From: Rhizodiscina lignyota | Lineage: Eukaryota; Ascomycota; Dothideomycetes; Aulographales; Rhizodiscinaceae | Direction: 5' to 3' | NCBI GenBank assembly: GCA_010015805.1 | Contig: ML978138.1 | Location: forward strand, 248,001 to 312,000 | Length of the DNA stretch: 64,000 nucleotides | Shown: positions 11,265-20,398 of the stretch, one piece after another | Layout: every line of letters starts with the position of its first letter | How positions within the stretch are numbered: position 1 is the stretch's first letter | Position numbers and translations under genes: made by a program | Notes under the pieces: model-generated | What the model was told of the DNA's origin: nothing | The model's input: only the letters and a program-made list of their open reading frames with translations | Databases searched by the model: none

Positions 11265-12098
11265 ATGCAAGCGCAAAAATGGTTGTGGATCTTGCCGTTA
11301 ATCCCCATGACTTCATGGACAGGTTCGTTGGCCCGCTCTCCAAGCTCTTGAGCATACTTGCCAACGATGAAATACAGCCATGTGGTTAGCACTATTGATA
11401 GTGTGGTCTGCCAGCGGGCATCCGCATTATCCAACTGAGGTATATGGCCAGACGGTCGCGTACGTATTCAATGAACGCCATCTGAACAATCAATGGAATA
11501 TTTACGAACGAGCAGTTTCGTCTCCGACGTCGGCGCACGACCTCACTTTAAACCAGTGTTCATTTCGCTTGCCACGACCACTGCATTGACCTTCGTCCCT
11601 ATCGTCATTGCTCACTTATGCTGCTGGACCTCCGAGGATCGATCTCTTCGCAAGAGTTCCGTCTTGCGCATCCTGTCGACAATCAGCATCATTCTCATTC
11701 TTCTCGGATCCGCGTGCCTAATTGGTTTGACGGTCCTCGATCTGCAGCATCACTTCAACGTCCACTATGCTCTCCTTTCGGCGTCTCTGCCCGGTTATTT
11801 CTTCTCGGGCGTCCTTTTGTGTGTTCACGACTACCTTAGGTTGCGGCATCAACGCTGTAGGCAAAATCAGCACTCTGAGGACGAAGAGAAGTCGATGGTA
11901 CAAGACAGCCAATCTCCACCTGTCAAGCCGAAAGCTCTTGGGTTTCGAGTCGCTGTGCTGAGCGTCGAGTTTGTCCTCTTGACCCTGTTCTCCGCATTCT
12001 GCTGGGGGAACATCTTTTACAATGCGGCAGGAGTGATAGAGTGGTGCGTCGTCGGTATCTTCGGCGTATACATCGGCAGTTTTGCGATGGATTTCTGA
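11265..12098 (+). CDS. Frag1/DRAM/Sfk1 family membrane protein
   Basis: Multi-pass membrane protein of the family that contains yeast Sfk1 and human DRAM; Sfk1 relatives act at the plasma membrane in phosphoinositide and lipid asymmetry control (family knowledge). Three exons, 11265-11322, 11378-11459 and 11516-12098, give 240 residues; introns are 55 and 56 nt. Visible: helix 1 WLWILPLIPMTSW joined to TAMWLALLIVW, the extracellular GHPHYPTEVYGQTVAFVSDVGARPHFKPVF (created by both splices), then four further hydrophobic helices and the closing signature AGVIEWCVVGIFGVYIGSF. A basic/acidic loop (RHQRCRQNQHSEDEEK) lies between helices 4 and 5. The family is usually 240-300 residues, so this is complete but short. 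Splice phases and family pattern agree. Confidence 0.85.
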
Positions 12099-12574
12099 GA
12101 ATGCAGTTGAAGTGTAGAGTGGTGGAAGAATCGAAGCGGAATAGCGGAATATCTAATTCTGAGACTGAGAAAGGATTTGTACATAACTATTAGGTTGATA
12201 TCATTAACCAAGCCTGTCAGTCACTACACAACTATCACCATCGCTTGACCTGCCGCCTTCGAGCCAGTTCGTGGAAAGATTCGTGGCATTGCTCGCCGTC
12301 TCCGGCCAGCTGTCGAGGCAGTTTTACTTGCTCAACAGCAATCGCACCGACTTGTCACTGGCTCCTTCACGATGTTCGTGCGACAGACAAGAAGATCCTG
12401 TCGCTACCACCATGACTACCACATCTACGGCTAGCACAGGAAGGTGCTTTCCCAGCCTTCCGCTCGAACGCGACGCAGCCATCGCAGCAGAGATGCTACT
12501 TCCCACTCCGAGTGCCGTCTTCCTTGGTGGACTCGATCCACTGTTAGACCTCCCAAGGAGAGTGCCTCGGAATC
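12099..12574. other. intergenic, convergent 3' regions
   Basis: This stretch of 476 bp lies between the ends of the Frag1-like gene and the SRR1 gene. A 104-codon plus-strand frame (12271-12585) exists but runs into the SRR1 gene and has no motif. I see nothing else. Confidence 0.5.
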
Positions 12575-13309
12575 TCACAGTATAACCTCGACCTGCTTGC
12601 TCTGATACCGATGCGAAGCACTCGAATACATCGCCATTGGAAACGGCTTATCCTCCGCATCCCAAAACCCATCGCCACTACTAATTGCCCGTTTCCGAAA
12701 GCCCTGCACATACTTTCTCAGCAACGATTCGGCCTCGTCCCGTCCCATGCTGTGCTTCGGCCACTTGGTCCGGAGTGCATCAAAGTCATCCCCGATAAAG
12801 AAATTGAGGCTCTCGGCGGAGGAAAATAGTAGTTGGTATGCTTCTAGAGTCAGGAAGGGGCAGTATACAAGCGTCGAGTCGTCGATGTACTGTGCCGCTT
12901 CTCCTAATTCCGTTGGCGAGGGCGTGGAAAGGATATGCACGCCTAAGCTTTGCAGGAATTCTTTATCAGTGCCGGAGAACGATGGATCTTGCGCATATAG
13001 TTCGATTTTAGTCTCATACTGTCGTAATTGCTCGGCGATGGCGAGAAGTATTGTTAATTGTTTTATCCTCCGCGTTTGGTCTGTCGATTTTAAGCTGCCG
13101 AGGCCCAGCGATACTATTCTGCTGACTGCCGGCCTGTTTTTGGTTTCGAGTAGGCGGGTTACTGTGAGATAGAGATTTGATTGAATATATTGATTTCTAG
13201 CTTCATTGTGTAGAAGGTGTAGTTTCCGGAGCTCTCGGGATGAGGAGGACTTTGTCTTTGGGATTCCTATCGGGCGGGGCGATTGTTCGGCTTTGATAGA
13301 GTGAGGCAT
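12575..13309 (-). CDS. SRR1-like domain protein
   Basis: Single exon of 244 residues. It belongs to the SRR1-like family, named from the Arabidopsis clock protein and widespread in fungi, with unknown chemistry. Signature: SRIVSLGLGSL, then IKQLTILLAIAEQL, IELYAQDPSFSGTDKEFLQSLGVHIL and TLVYCPFLTLEAYQLLF, which match the family order (glycine loop, helix, YDP-type strand, LG..VL, PH/P-F motif). The N-terminus is basic and disordered. The start ATG at 13309 is the first in frame. The C-terminal part (MYSSASHRYQSKQVEVIL) is unusual. Upstream is a long AT-rich gap. Confidence 0.82.
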   Translation of the reverse strand: MPHSIKAEQSPRPIGIPKTKSSSSRELRKLHLLHNEARNQYIQSNLYLTVTRLLETKNRPAVSRIVSLGLGSLKSTDQTRRIKQLTILLAIAEQLRQYETKIELYAQDPSFSGTDKEFLQSLGVHILSTPSPTELGEAAQYIDDSTLVYCPFLTLEAYQLLFSSAESLNFFIGDDFDALRTKWPKHSMGRDEAESLLRKYVQGFRKRAISSGDGFWDAEDKPFPMAMYSSASHRYQSKQVEVIL

Positions 13310-14716
13310 GGCTACCAGCGATTATGGTGGTCGATACTGCTACTGCATGTCCAGTGCTACGGTGATCTTATAATAATCCGGCACGCATAAATTTAGCATA
13401 TTCAATTCGGCTTTACCCAATGACGCATTCCTCCTGGTTGCTGGCGTTATCTCCCTCAGTTTCTCGGGGTTCGCAATTCACACCACGGGAGATTACAAAT
13501 GTGCCGTGCTTAGAAATTCAATGTCAGCGGCACACAAAAATCGAACGATCAAGGAAGCTATGTATACTGAAGTCGGTGATAACAAAATAACTACTTGTGC
13601 ATTTATTTATTTCTTCTGTCCAAGGAATGCCGCATCTGTTACTCTACTACTCGTCCCATTGCCGACTTGGTGAGGATCTCTATCGAACTGCTCCATATAT
13701 TCTCATCGCAAATTTCTCACTTCAATCCTCGTGAATACCGTATTGCCAATATAAATACTGAGCACGAGTTTCAGCTCGCAGCTTTCGTTATGCAATATCT
13801 ATGTTTATCATTACCTACGTGCATTTCCTAAATCTTGCCACGGCATTTAATATTGAGAGTATCGCTCACCGCGTCTCTCGCCTTCAATAACTGAAGCGTA
13901 AATCTCGTTTGACTGTGTGCAAACGTCTTGTTTCGAACTGAGATAATAGATCCGAGCTGCATGAATGAGAGGGTACTCTGTATTTTGCTCTGTTCGAAGA
14001 ACGTGGAATCCTAAGACGCCATCCAATATCCAAAATTCATCTCCAGGCAATTCTTGCGCTATAGTAGTCAATTAGGTCGCAGAATAGTTGAGTCGTGGTT
14101 ACAATATATAGAACTAGGAGGGTGTATATCCTGGATAGTTAATATAAGTTATACACGCTAAAGTCCGGTATATAATTTATCGACCTTTTAGAGATGCTCT
14201 CACTAGCGTTGAAGAGGAAACCTCGCTTCTGCTAAATACGTTCAAACCTCATAGGAGTCAACTATTTTGTCACCCTCGTGGTAGTCACCTTTGCTTTATC
14301 TATCGGATAGCCAGTGACCAGAGTCACCCTAAGCTTTCGCTTTTACTACTCTGACTGTATCTCCGGCCATGTATATAGCTTTCCATGTCGGAAATGCATT
14401 TAAAGCTGTAGAAGCGTCTTGGCTTCATCTTGGCCCTCGTATATGAGAAAGTCTGGGGACTGTTATGCAGACGTAAGATTTGTTCTCCGCATTTTCAGCA
14501 TTTCCATTGGAATTCCGCGGCAAACCCTGATGTCGTATATGTTTAAGAACTCTTATTAACAGAAAGATGTGCATGTATTTAAATGGTCAAGCATCTGTCT
14601 CTATGAGTGTCATTAAGAGTCTAATTCTCTCGGGTCTCGACAATTATCCTTGATTCAAGCCACTTAAAGCTCTTTTCTTGCCTTCTCAATCGTCCATTGA
14701 CCGAGTATTCACCATC
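13310..14716. other. AT-rich intergenic region
   Basis: The gap is 1.4 kb and distinctly AT-rich, with many TA steps (for example 14100-14180 and 14560-14600) and no long open frame. The composition differs from the flanking genes and suggests an old degraded insertion or RIP-altered sequence (inference). I could not identify a transposon end. The last 100 bp are the promoter and leader of the secreted-protein gene. Confidence 0.45.
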
Positions 14717-15040
14717 ATGCAGCTCATAACAACGCTACTCTGCTTCGCCGCTACTACTTCAGCATGGACGCTTTCGCAATACTTCGATCAAAGTTGCAGC
14801 CACAAGAGCACCAACGACGTCTCCAGCTCTGCGGCTACTGGGTGTAATGAATTCGACACGACTCCCGGTTCAATCACATGGGAGGGCCAGGACGGATTTG
14901 AGCTTACCCTCTACACTCTCCCAGACTGCATAGCCGAAGCGGGTAACCCGTTGCAGGACGTCACGAACAGTGGCTGCTACAGACAGAGTGAGCCCAATCT
15001 CCCTGCACAGAGCTGGAAGGTCGGGCCTGTGGGAATTTAG
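14717..15040 (+). CDS. small secreted cysteine-containing protein (candidate effector)
   Basis: Predicted extracellular protein of 107 residues. It starts with a clear signal peptide (MQLITTLLCFAATTSAW, cleavage probably after TTSA or SAW). The mature part, about 88 residues, has four cysteines (SCSHKS, GCNEF, DCIAE, GCYRQ) and a Thr/Ser/acidic composition, with the segment GQDGFELTLYTLPDC. I do not recognise a family. Four cysteines, small size, secretion signal and an AT-rich neighbourhood fit the usual description of fungal effector-like or cell-surface proteins. I start at ATG 14717 rather than the upstream in-frame ATG at 14678 because only the former puts the signal peptide at the N-terminus. 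Single exon. Confidence 0.72.
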   Translation: MQLITTLLCFAATTSAWTLSQYFDQSCSHKSTNDVSSSAATGCNEFDTTPGSITWEGQDGFELTLYTLPDCIAEAGNPLQDVTNSGCYRQSEPNLPAQSWKVGPVGI

Positions 15041-15500
15041 AGTTTGCCACACTTGGAGCGAGACCCCGAAGAAAACTTGCGTTATTCTGGAGAGAGGATC
15101 AAAGAAACGTGCAATCGTTGCATAAACTCAAGGGCCATCAAAACGGATTAAAGTAGACATCGAGCATTTTCGAAGTGAAACGATGAGCATCTTAACCAGA
15201 GAATGGAAATTGCAAGAGAAGAAAAGGATCATCATCTAGGTAGCAAATGGAGCTGCTGGCTTTTGTAGACTTGACCATATTCAATCGTTCAATGAACATA
15301 GAATTTCCACTTACATTCTTTCATATCGCCTTTCCCATGAAATAGCTTGGTGCCTCTAAATTTGAGAATATTGAAATCAACCTTATCCGTTACGTAACAC
15401 TGCCGTCCCTTTGCTAAGCTCGGCGTTTGATCTTTGATTTCATAAAATGTCGTCAGGAAAGGAGAGAGTCGTCCTACACTTCTGTCAATAGGATTTCAAC
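15041..15500. other. intergenic
   Basis: This spacer of 460 bp lies between the secreted-protein stop and the alcohol dehydrogenase ATG. No open frame or repeat is worth noting; it should contain the dehydrogenase promoter. Confidence 0.5.
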
Positions 15501-16689
15501 ATGGCTTCAGAAAGGAAGACGAGGCAGTGGGAAACTGACCTCGATGGAATTCAAAAACTCAGATTCGCCGAAAGCATCGTGCGGCTGCCGGCATCCGATG
15601 AAATACTCGTCAAGGTCGCAGCAGTCTCTCTAAACTACAAAGACGCAGAAATCATCAATGGACTCTTTAAGCATCACAAGTCGATGGTCGCGGTGCCAAA
15701 CCTGGTCCCATGCTCTGATTCTTGTGGGCAAGTCGTCGCTGTCGGAGATGCTGTCACAAAGTGGAAAGTGGGAGATCGTATATTGTCTGTTTCCTACCCA
15801 ACGTATTTAACGGGACCGCAACATCCAAAATACTTGCGAACGAGCATTGGATCCGCCAATCATGGTAAAGAACGCTCAGATTATCGCGGCGTTAGAACGT
15901 TGATGCTGAGCTATTTCAGGCTGCCTTACCGAATACCGAACATTCAAAGAGACTGCGGTCGTTGCCTGTCCATCATATTTGACCAATGAGGAAGCATGTA
16001 ATATGCAAGTTGCAGGAACGACAGCATGGATGGCAATCAATGGCATGCGACCTCTTGGTCAGCCGGGCGGCAAGGGCGAGACCATCTTGCTTCAAGGGAC
16101 CGGTGGCGTATCGATCATGGGACTCTTAATTGGGAAGGCCAGCGGAGCTGAAAGTAAGCCTCGAATAACATGAACATATATCACCTTTCCCAGATGTACG
16201 TTAACCAATGTGCCAGCTATCCTGACGTCCAGCTCAGACGAGAAGCTACAGCGCGGCAAAGATCTCGGGGCCGATCATCTGATCAATTACCGCAAGACGC
16301 CAAACTGGGACGAAGAAGTGCTCCGCTTGACAAGTGGGAAAGGCGCCGATATCATCTTTGAGAATGGTGGAGCTCTGACGACTCCAAAATCGTTCAATTG
16401 CGTTGCATTCGGTGGTCTGATCAACGCCATCGGTTATGTCTCGGGAAAAATTGACCCACCGGACGAGCGTTTGAACATTAATGTCTCAGCGCTGTCAAGA
16501 AACATGACAATCAAAGGACTGATCAACGGACCGAGAGACAGATTTCAAGAGATGCTCGATTTCTGTGCGAAGCACGAGATCAGGCCGGTTGTGGACAAGA
16601 CGTTCCCCTTCGAACAAGCGAGAGAAGCATTGCAGTACATGTGGGACGGAGCACATTTTGGCAAAGTCGTTATTAACGTCGCTCAGTGA
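15501..16689 (+). CDS. zinc-type alcohol dehydrogenase / quinone oxidoreductase family (MDR)
   Basis: NAD(P)H-dependent medium-chain dehydrogenase/reductase without structural zinc. Three exons, 15501-15864, 15920-16153 and 16217-16689, give 356 residues; introns are 55 and 63 nt, phase 1 at both junctions. Visible: the GroES-like fold (ILVKVAAVSLNYKD, VPNLVPCSDSCGQVVAVG, VGDRI), then YRTFKETAVVACPSYLTNEEA, the TAW helix, the nucleotide-binding glycine motif LLQGTGGVS, SSSDEKLQRGKDLGADHLINY and GADIIFENGG. Both splice joins are confirmed because they restore conserved family segments (NHG-GCLTEYRTFKE and SGAE-TILTSSSDEK). The cysteine ligands of classical alcohol dehydrogenase are not all present, so a zinc-free reductase of the 'YogA-like' kind is likely. 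Substrate unknown. Confidence 0.9.
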
Positions 16690-17352
16690 CTGCAAACTGT
16701 ACAAGATATGAGAATCGTAGAGGGAGGTACACACCATCGCGGATCTTCGAGACAACCATTGCACATATATTCATACAGTCTATGCCTCTCCCACAGTCTT
16801 CATGTCTTCTTTACTTTCATTCCCTTCGCCACCAAGTGTCGCCGCGACCTTCTCACTCATCAACTCATCCGTGTTCCGAGCAAACCAAGTCAATATAAGA
16901 GCAAACCCGGAGAATGCGATCGTGCTGAGGTACACCGTGCGGTATGCATCCGCATTAGCGACCTTGTATGCGCGAGCACCAACTGCAATGATGTTCGACG
17001 GCCCTTCTCAGACCAGCCGCCAACATTGAGCTGACTGCGGGTTTGTTCATCACAGGTGGTACACGTCACTAAATGTTACAGGCGACATGGATTAGGCGGG
17101 AGGACTTGTGTGGTTGCTCATATCCGCTGTGAGATGACGGGAGTTACCGCCTACGGGTCACGATACCCGCATCAAATAGCCAAGCTTCCAAAAACCCGTA
17201 AGCTCGATTCTTTGGAAGTTTGTCGATCACAGCCTCGAATGTGCGTTTGAGGCCGTTGTCAAATTTTTGCTGGTCCGAGCGAGATGCTATGGTAAGGTAG
17301 GTTGTTATGATGTAGAAAAGATTTATTCGGATGCACTACCTTCTGCTAAATC
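16690..17352. other. intergenic region holding an MFS gene remnant
   Basis: This stretch lies between the dehydrogenase and the lipase. Apart from the transporter fragment annotated separately, a minus-strand stretch around 17090-17300 is open (with FDNGLKRTFEAVIDKLPKN) but I do not recognise it; it may be more of the same decayed gene. Confidence 0.4.
16780..16997 (-). pseudogene. C-terminal fragment of an MFS transporter (TRI12 / siderophore-pump type)
   Basis: On the minus strand the sequence reads GARAYKVANADAYRTVYLST, then IAFSGFALILTWFARNTDELMSEKVAATL and a stop at 16780-16782. This is the usual end of fungal trichothecene efflux pump/MFS drug-transporter proteins: a short loop, the last transmembrane helix, then TDELM...VAATL. 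No start codon, and none of the other 11-13 helices, is found upstream before the lipase gene, so only about 70 codons remain. A real 3' exon of a gene whose 5' part was lost to deletion is the simplest reading. Confidence 0.6.
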
Positions 17353-18830
17353 TTACAGCCCTTCTTTAGCAAGCATATCTGGTGTATCCAATTAGAATGA
17401 TTATGTGGAAATTGCCGTGAATGACACGTACCAGCAATATTAAGATAGAATGCCACAGCGTTGAAACTAGCCATGTCCAATTAGTAAACAGTATCAGTGG
17501 GTTACTGTGCTCGAGCATACTTCTTCTTCGTCCCGGTTAACTCCCAAAACATCCACTTGAGTCTATTTGTCCAATTTATGAGGTCGAGATGGCTGACACC
17601 CACAAGTGTCCCTCGATATGTGCCCCATTGACTACTCGGCACACTAAAATCGTCGTCAGTGCGGTTTTTCAGGATGATTCGGACTGAATTGACGCACCTC
17701 ACAAGCCCATCGTTCTCCGCGCCTTCTAAACGCTTGATGATCTCGTGTGAAGGGCGGAAGATGGACCAGCGCTGCGGTTCAAGGGACGCGCCATATGAGT
17801 AGTACCTGGCCGAAGCGACGCCGCATTAGCGAGACCGATCCTTGGGGGTTATTGAGCAGGCTTACGCACTTAACTCCTTCCACATCTGGAGTTTTGGGAT
17901 TAAATTCCTCTTGCATGTACTGTCTCGTCAGCTGAGAAAAGGCACCAGTTTCCATTCCGCAAAACTCGAGAGCTTTGTATATCCTGGCCAAGTGGATTGC
18001 TGCAACAGCATCAGCGATCTCTTTAGCAAAGAAGCGATTCTCAAAAGAGTATCATAATGTTTACGTACGTCCCAGTTGGTCGATCATGAAATCAGCGAAC
18101 GCCGATCCGCGATGCGGCGTAGAGATGGTAGTCAATGAGAGAACATTGACGCCTTTTGGCTTGAGTCTGCTGATCATGTATCGAGAATCAAGCCCCCTGG
18201 CATGAGTATCAGCTCTGTATTACTGCTCGTCGACGGAATTGGCGTACCCCTTGGTGGATGTTAGCTAGTGAGTCCGAAAGGCAGCTGAAGGACGTTACCA
18301 TGCTATGTCTGTACAAACATTAGTGACTTCTATCTACCAAGTAATAATGGATCTCTCTTACGCTATAATGTTTACACTCTTCCCCGTCGCTTTCTTGGCA
18401 ATTACATGTCCCAAAGCCGCGCCTCTGGCCTCGATCGAACCAGAGGGCGGAACAGCAGCTGTCATGACTTCGACACCCTTCGCAGCAAATGCATCGGTGA
18501 TACCGCGCCAGTAACGGATCCCTGGGAGGTTAGGCCCTGCAAGATGCAATTCGTCGAAACCAAGGACACCATGCGCCAAAATTATGGGATTCTTTGGCGC
18601 GTCTTTAGATGTCAGTCAAATTGGGCACAAGGGTAGTAGCGTCAGCAGCTCTCACCGTATTGTTCGCGGAGAACAGAGAAGTCGTCCTCGATTATTCTTC
18701 CGAAGTCTTTCAGGCGTGGATCGTATGGCCGATATGCTTTATTGCTGAAGCCAACCTGTGCCGAGGAGCGGAGAACTCTGACGCGTTCTGCGCGTCTTAA
18801 ACATGGCGCGCGCGAGCAGGCAAATAGCAT
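17353..18830 (-). CDS. TGL2: TGL2-like mitochondrial triacylglycerol lipase (alpha/beta hydrolase), ten exons
   Basis: Lipase/esterase of the Tgl2 family. Exons: 18830-18656, 18602-18362, 18308-18299 (10 nt), 18249-18248 (2 nt), 18196-18069, 18020-17870, 17805-17698, 17643-17521, 17466-17432 and 17378-17353. They total 999 nt and 332 residues, with every phase consistent. The N-terminus is basic and Leu-rich, fitting mitochondrial targeting. Motifs: KNPIILAHGVLGFDEL (oxyanion HG), nucleophile elbow IIAHSMGGLDSRYM with Ser141, TTISTPHRGSAFADFM, DVEGVKYYSYGAS, NDGLVSVPSSQWG (Asp), and VSHLDLINW (His). The tail FNAVAFYLNIADMLAKEGL is the family's normal C-terminus. The serine elbow is spread over exons 2, 3, 4 and 5; the two micro-exons are needed to keep the frame. 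All nine introns are 47-64 nt. Confidence 0.87.
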
Positions 18831-19245
18831 CAGTGCGTTGTTATCGCGCTGCCATATTTTTCCCCCTTTCAGTTGATGTTGTTCAAGCTAGATGGTTATT
18901 CGAGGTGTAAACGAAAATCGTGAAGTTGAAATGGTGGAATGATGAACATGACATCAGGAATGGGTTCAAGTCACGGATGGGATCACAATAAGTCCCACTG
19001 TCCCAACAAACTCGGAAATTTTTGGGCCCTCGACATCAACACGATATGCCTAGGTAAAGATGAGATTTTACAATAATGTGAATTTACAAAAACTAAAGAT
19101 TCCATCGTCTACACATGTCCGGTGCTGCTGAACGAAAATTGACGTAGTTCACGGTTTGATATTTCATGCCTGTTCAACTACAACGCTTTGAATCTAGATG
19201 ATGACATGCTCCAGAAGAAACCCAGCAAAGATGGCACCCATGCCT
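18831..19245. other. intergenic
   Basis: This spacer of 415 bp lies between the lipase start and the VMA10 stop. No gene or repeat seen; it should contain the lipase promoter and the VMA10 3' region. Confidence 0.5.
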
Positions 19246-19881
19246 TTATCCATTTGTCGGCGGAACAGGCTTGGGGTTCACCACTGCGTTCAATAGGTCG
19301 TCCACAACCTTCTGCCCCGACTTGCTGCCAATCTCCTTGATCTCCTTCAACTTGCCCTCGGTTTCCTTATCCGCATCCTCTTCGGCCTTCTTGTTGCCGC
19401 TCGTGTGCTATTTCTCAAATCAGCGCCTCTGGTTACAGCAGTGTCTCGCTTTGCACATCGAGACGTCAGGCGGACGAACCTCGTTCTCGAACGACTTGAA
19501 CTCGTCGTCCTTTTGCTTCCTGTAATCTTCTATCTCCTTCTGTGCCTCGGATCGAGCATCTTTTACGCGCTTCGTTCGGTCTTGATCCGATCAGTTAAAG
19601 GTAGGGGTTCGGCTTGGGAAAAGTTGGGCATACATTCTCTAGCTGCGCCAATGTCAGTTACTCTGCTCTTAAGTGAAGAACGGAATGATTGGTACCTTTC
19701 TGGACTATCTTCTGCGCATCTCGCTCTGCCTAAAGGAATTGTGAGTTCGCGAGCCTTCAAATGAGAACTTGGTGGGGCGCACGTCGAGCAGTGTCTGGAT
19801 GCCTGCGGAGTTTTGCGCTGCCTGGAAGCAGAGTTAGCAGGAGCTTCATGAATGATCACACAATGCCATTGCGCGTACCAT
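19246..19881 (-). CDS. VMA10: V-type H+-ATPase subunit G
   Basis: Subunit G of the vacuolar proton pump: a long helix that pairs with subunit E in the peripheral stalk linking V1 to Vo. Six coding exons, 19881-19879 (ATG only), 19821-19783, 19729-19696, 19642-19634 (9 nt), 19580-19480 and 19407-19246, give 115 residues, the normal length. Conserved blocks: AAQNSAGIQTLLDAERDAQK, IVQKAREYRTKRVKDARSEA, QKEIEDYRKQKDDEFKSFE, HTSGNKKAEEDADKET and KEIGSKSGQKVVDDLL. Each splice join restores this highly conserved sequence, so the model is firm despite the tiny exons. It shares a 196-bp promoter with PET117 on the other strand. Confidence 0.93.
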
Positions 19882-20077
19882 TTTGAAAATGAACAGCTGT
19901 AGAAGGTGAGGAGAGCTTTGAGGTGCAGTCTTATCGACTGAAGGCAGCGGGATTGAAGATGCAGGGAAGCTCCGCCGCATGCCAAGCCTGGTTGGCCCAA
20001 GCTCCTTGGATGGAAGATCTTGCAGATGCAGGTTGACTTCAGATTCAAATCGCCTCACGTTAGAGCCATTACATAAC
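19882..20077. promoter_or_regulatory. bidirectional promoter VMA10 / PET117
   Basis: Only 196 bp separate the ATG of VMA10 (minus) from the ATG of PET117 (plus), so both core promoters and leaders must fit here and probably share elements. No clear TATA box is seen, as is common for housekeeping fungal genes. Confidence 0.6.
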
Positions 20078-20358
20078 ATGTCCACAGCAAGCAAAATCAC
20101 TCTTGGTCTCACCACTCTATCTGCAGTCGGCATTGTGGTCTTCGTTCATTATGGCCAGAAAGTAGAGCAAGCTGTACGCTCTCCCAAAGCAATTTCTCGG
20201 GACTGATCTAACAATCATAGGCCATGCATGCTGGTGTCATTCGCGATATGGAACAACAAAGATTGAAGAAGGAACGACAGGCCGATTTTGAGATGCAACG
20301 CGCCCTCGAAGAGGAATACCGAAAGATCCAGACAGTATCTAAGGACACACAAAGCTAG
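20078..20358 (+). CDS. PET117: PET117, cytochrome c oxidase assembly factor
   Basis: Small mitochondrial protein that couples heme A synthesis to cytochrome oxidase assembly (Cox15 partner in yeast). Two exons, 20078-20173 and 20221-20358, with a 47-nt phase-0 intron, give 77 residues. The N-terminal transmembrane helix (ITLGLTTLSAVGIVVFVHYGQ) is followed by the charged family motif AMHAGVIRDMEQQRLKKERQ and ADFEMQRALEEEYRK. Length and order match the family. The stop TAG at 20356-20358 lies 40 bp from the stop of the opposing DUF6594 gene. Confidence 0.93.
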
Positions 20359-20398
20359 TGAGGCAGAATGGTCCATGGACACCAAGAACATAGGACGA

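Noticed and set aside
12271-12585. 104-codon plus-strand frame
   Set aside because: Overlaps the SRR1 gene end, Thr/Ser low complexity and no homology.
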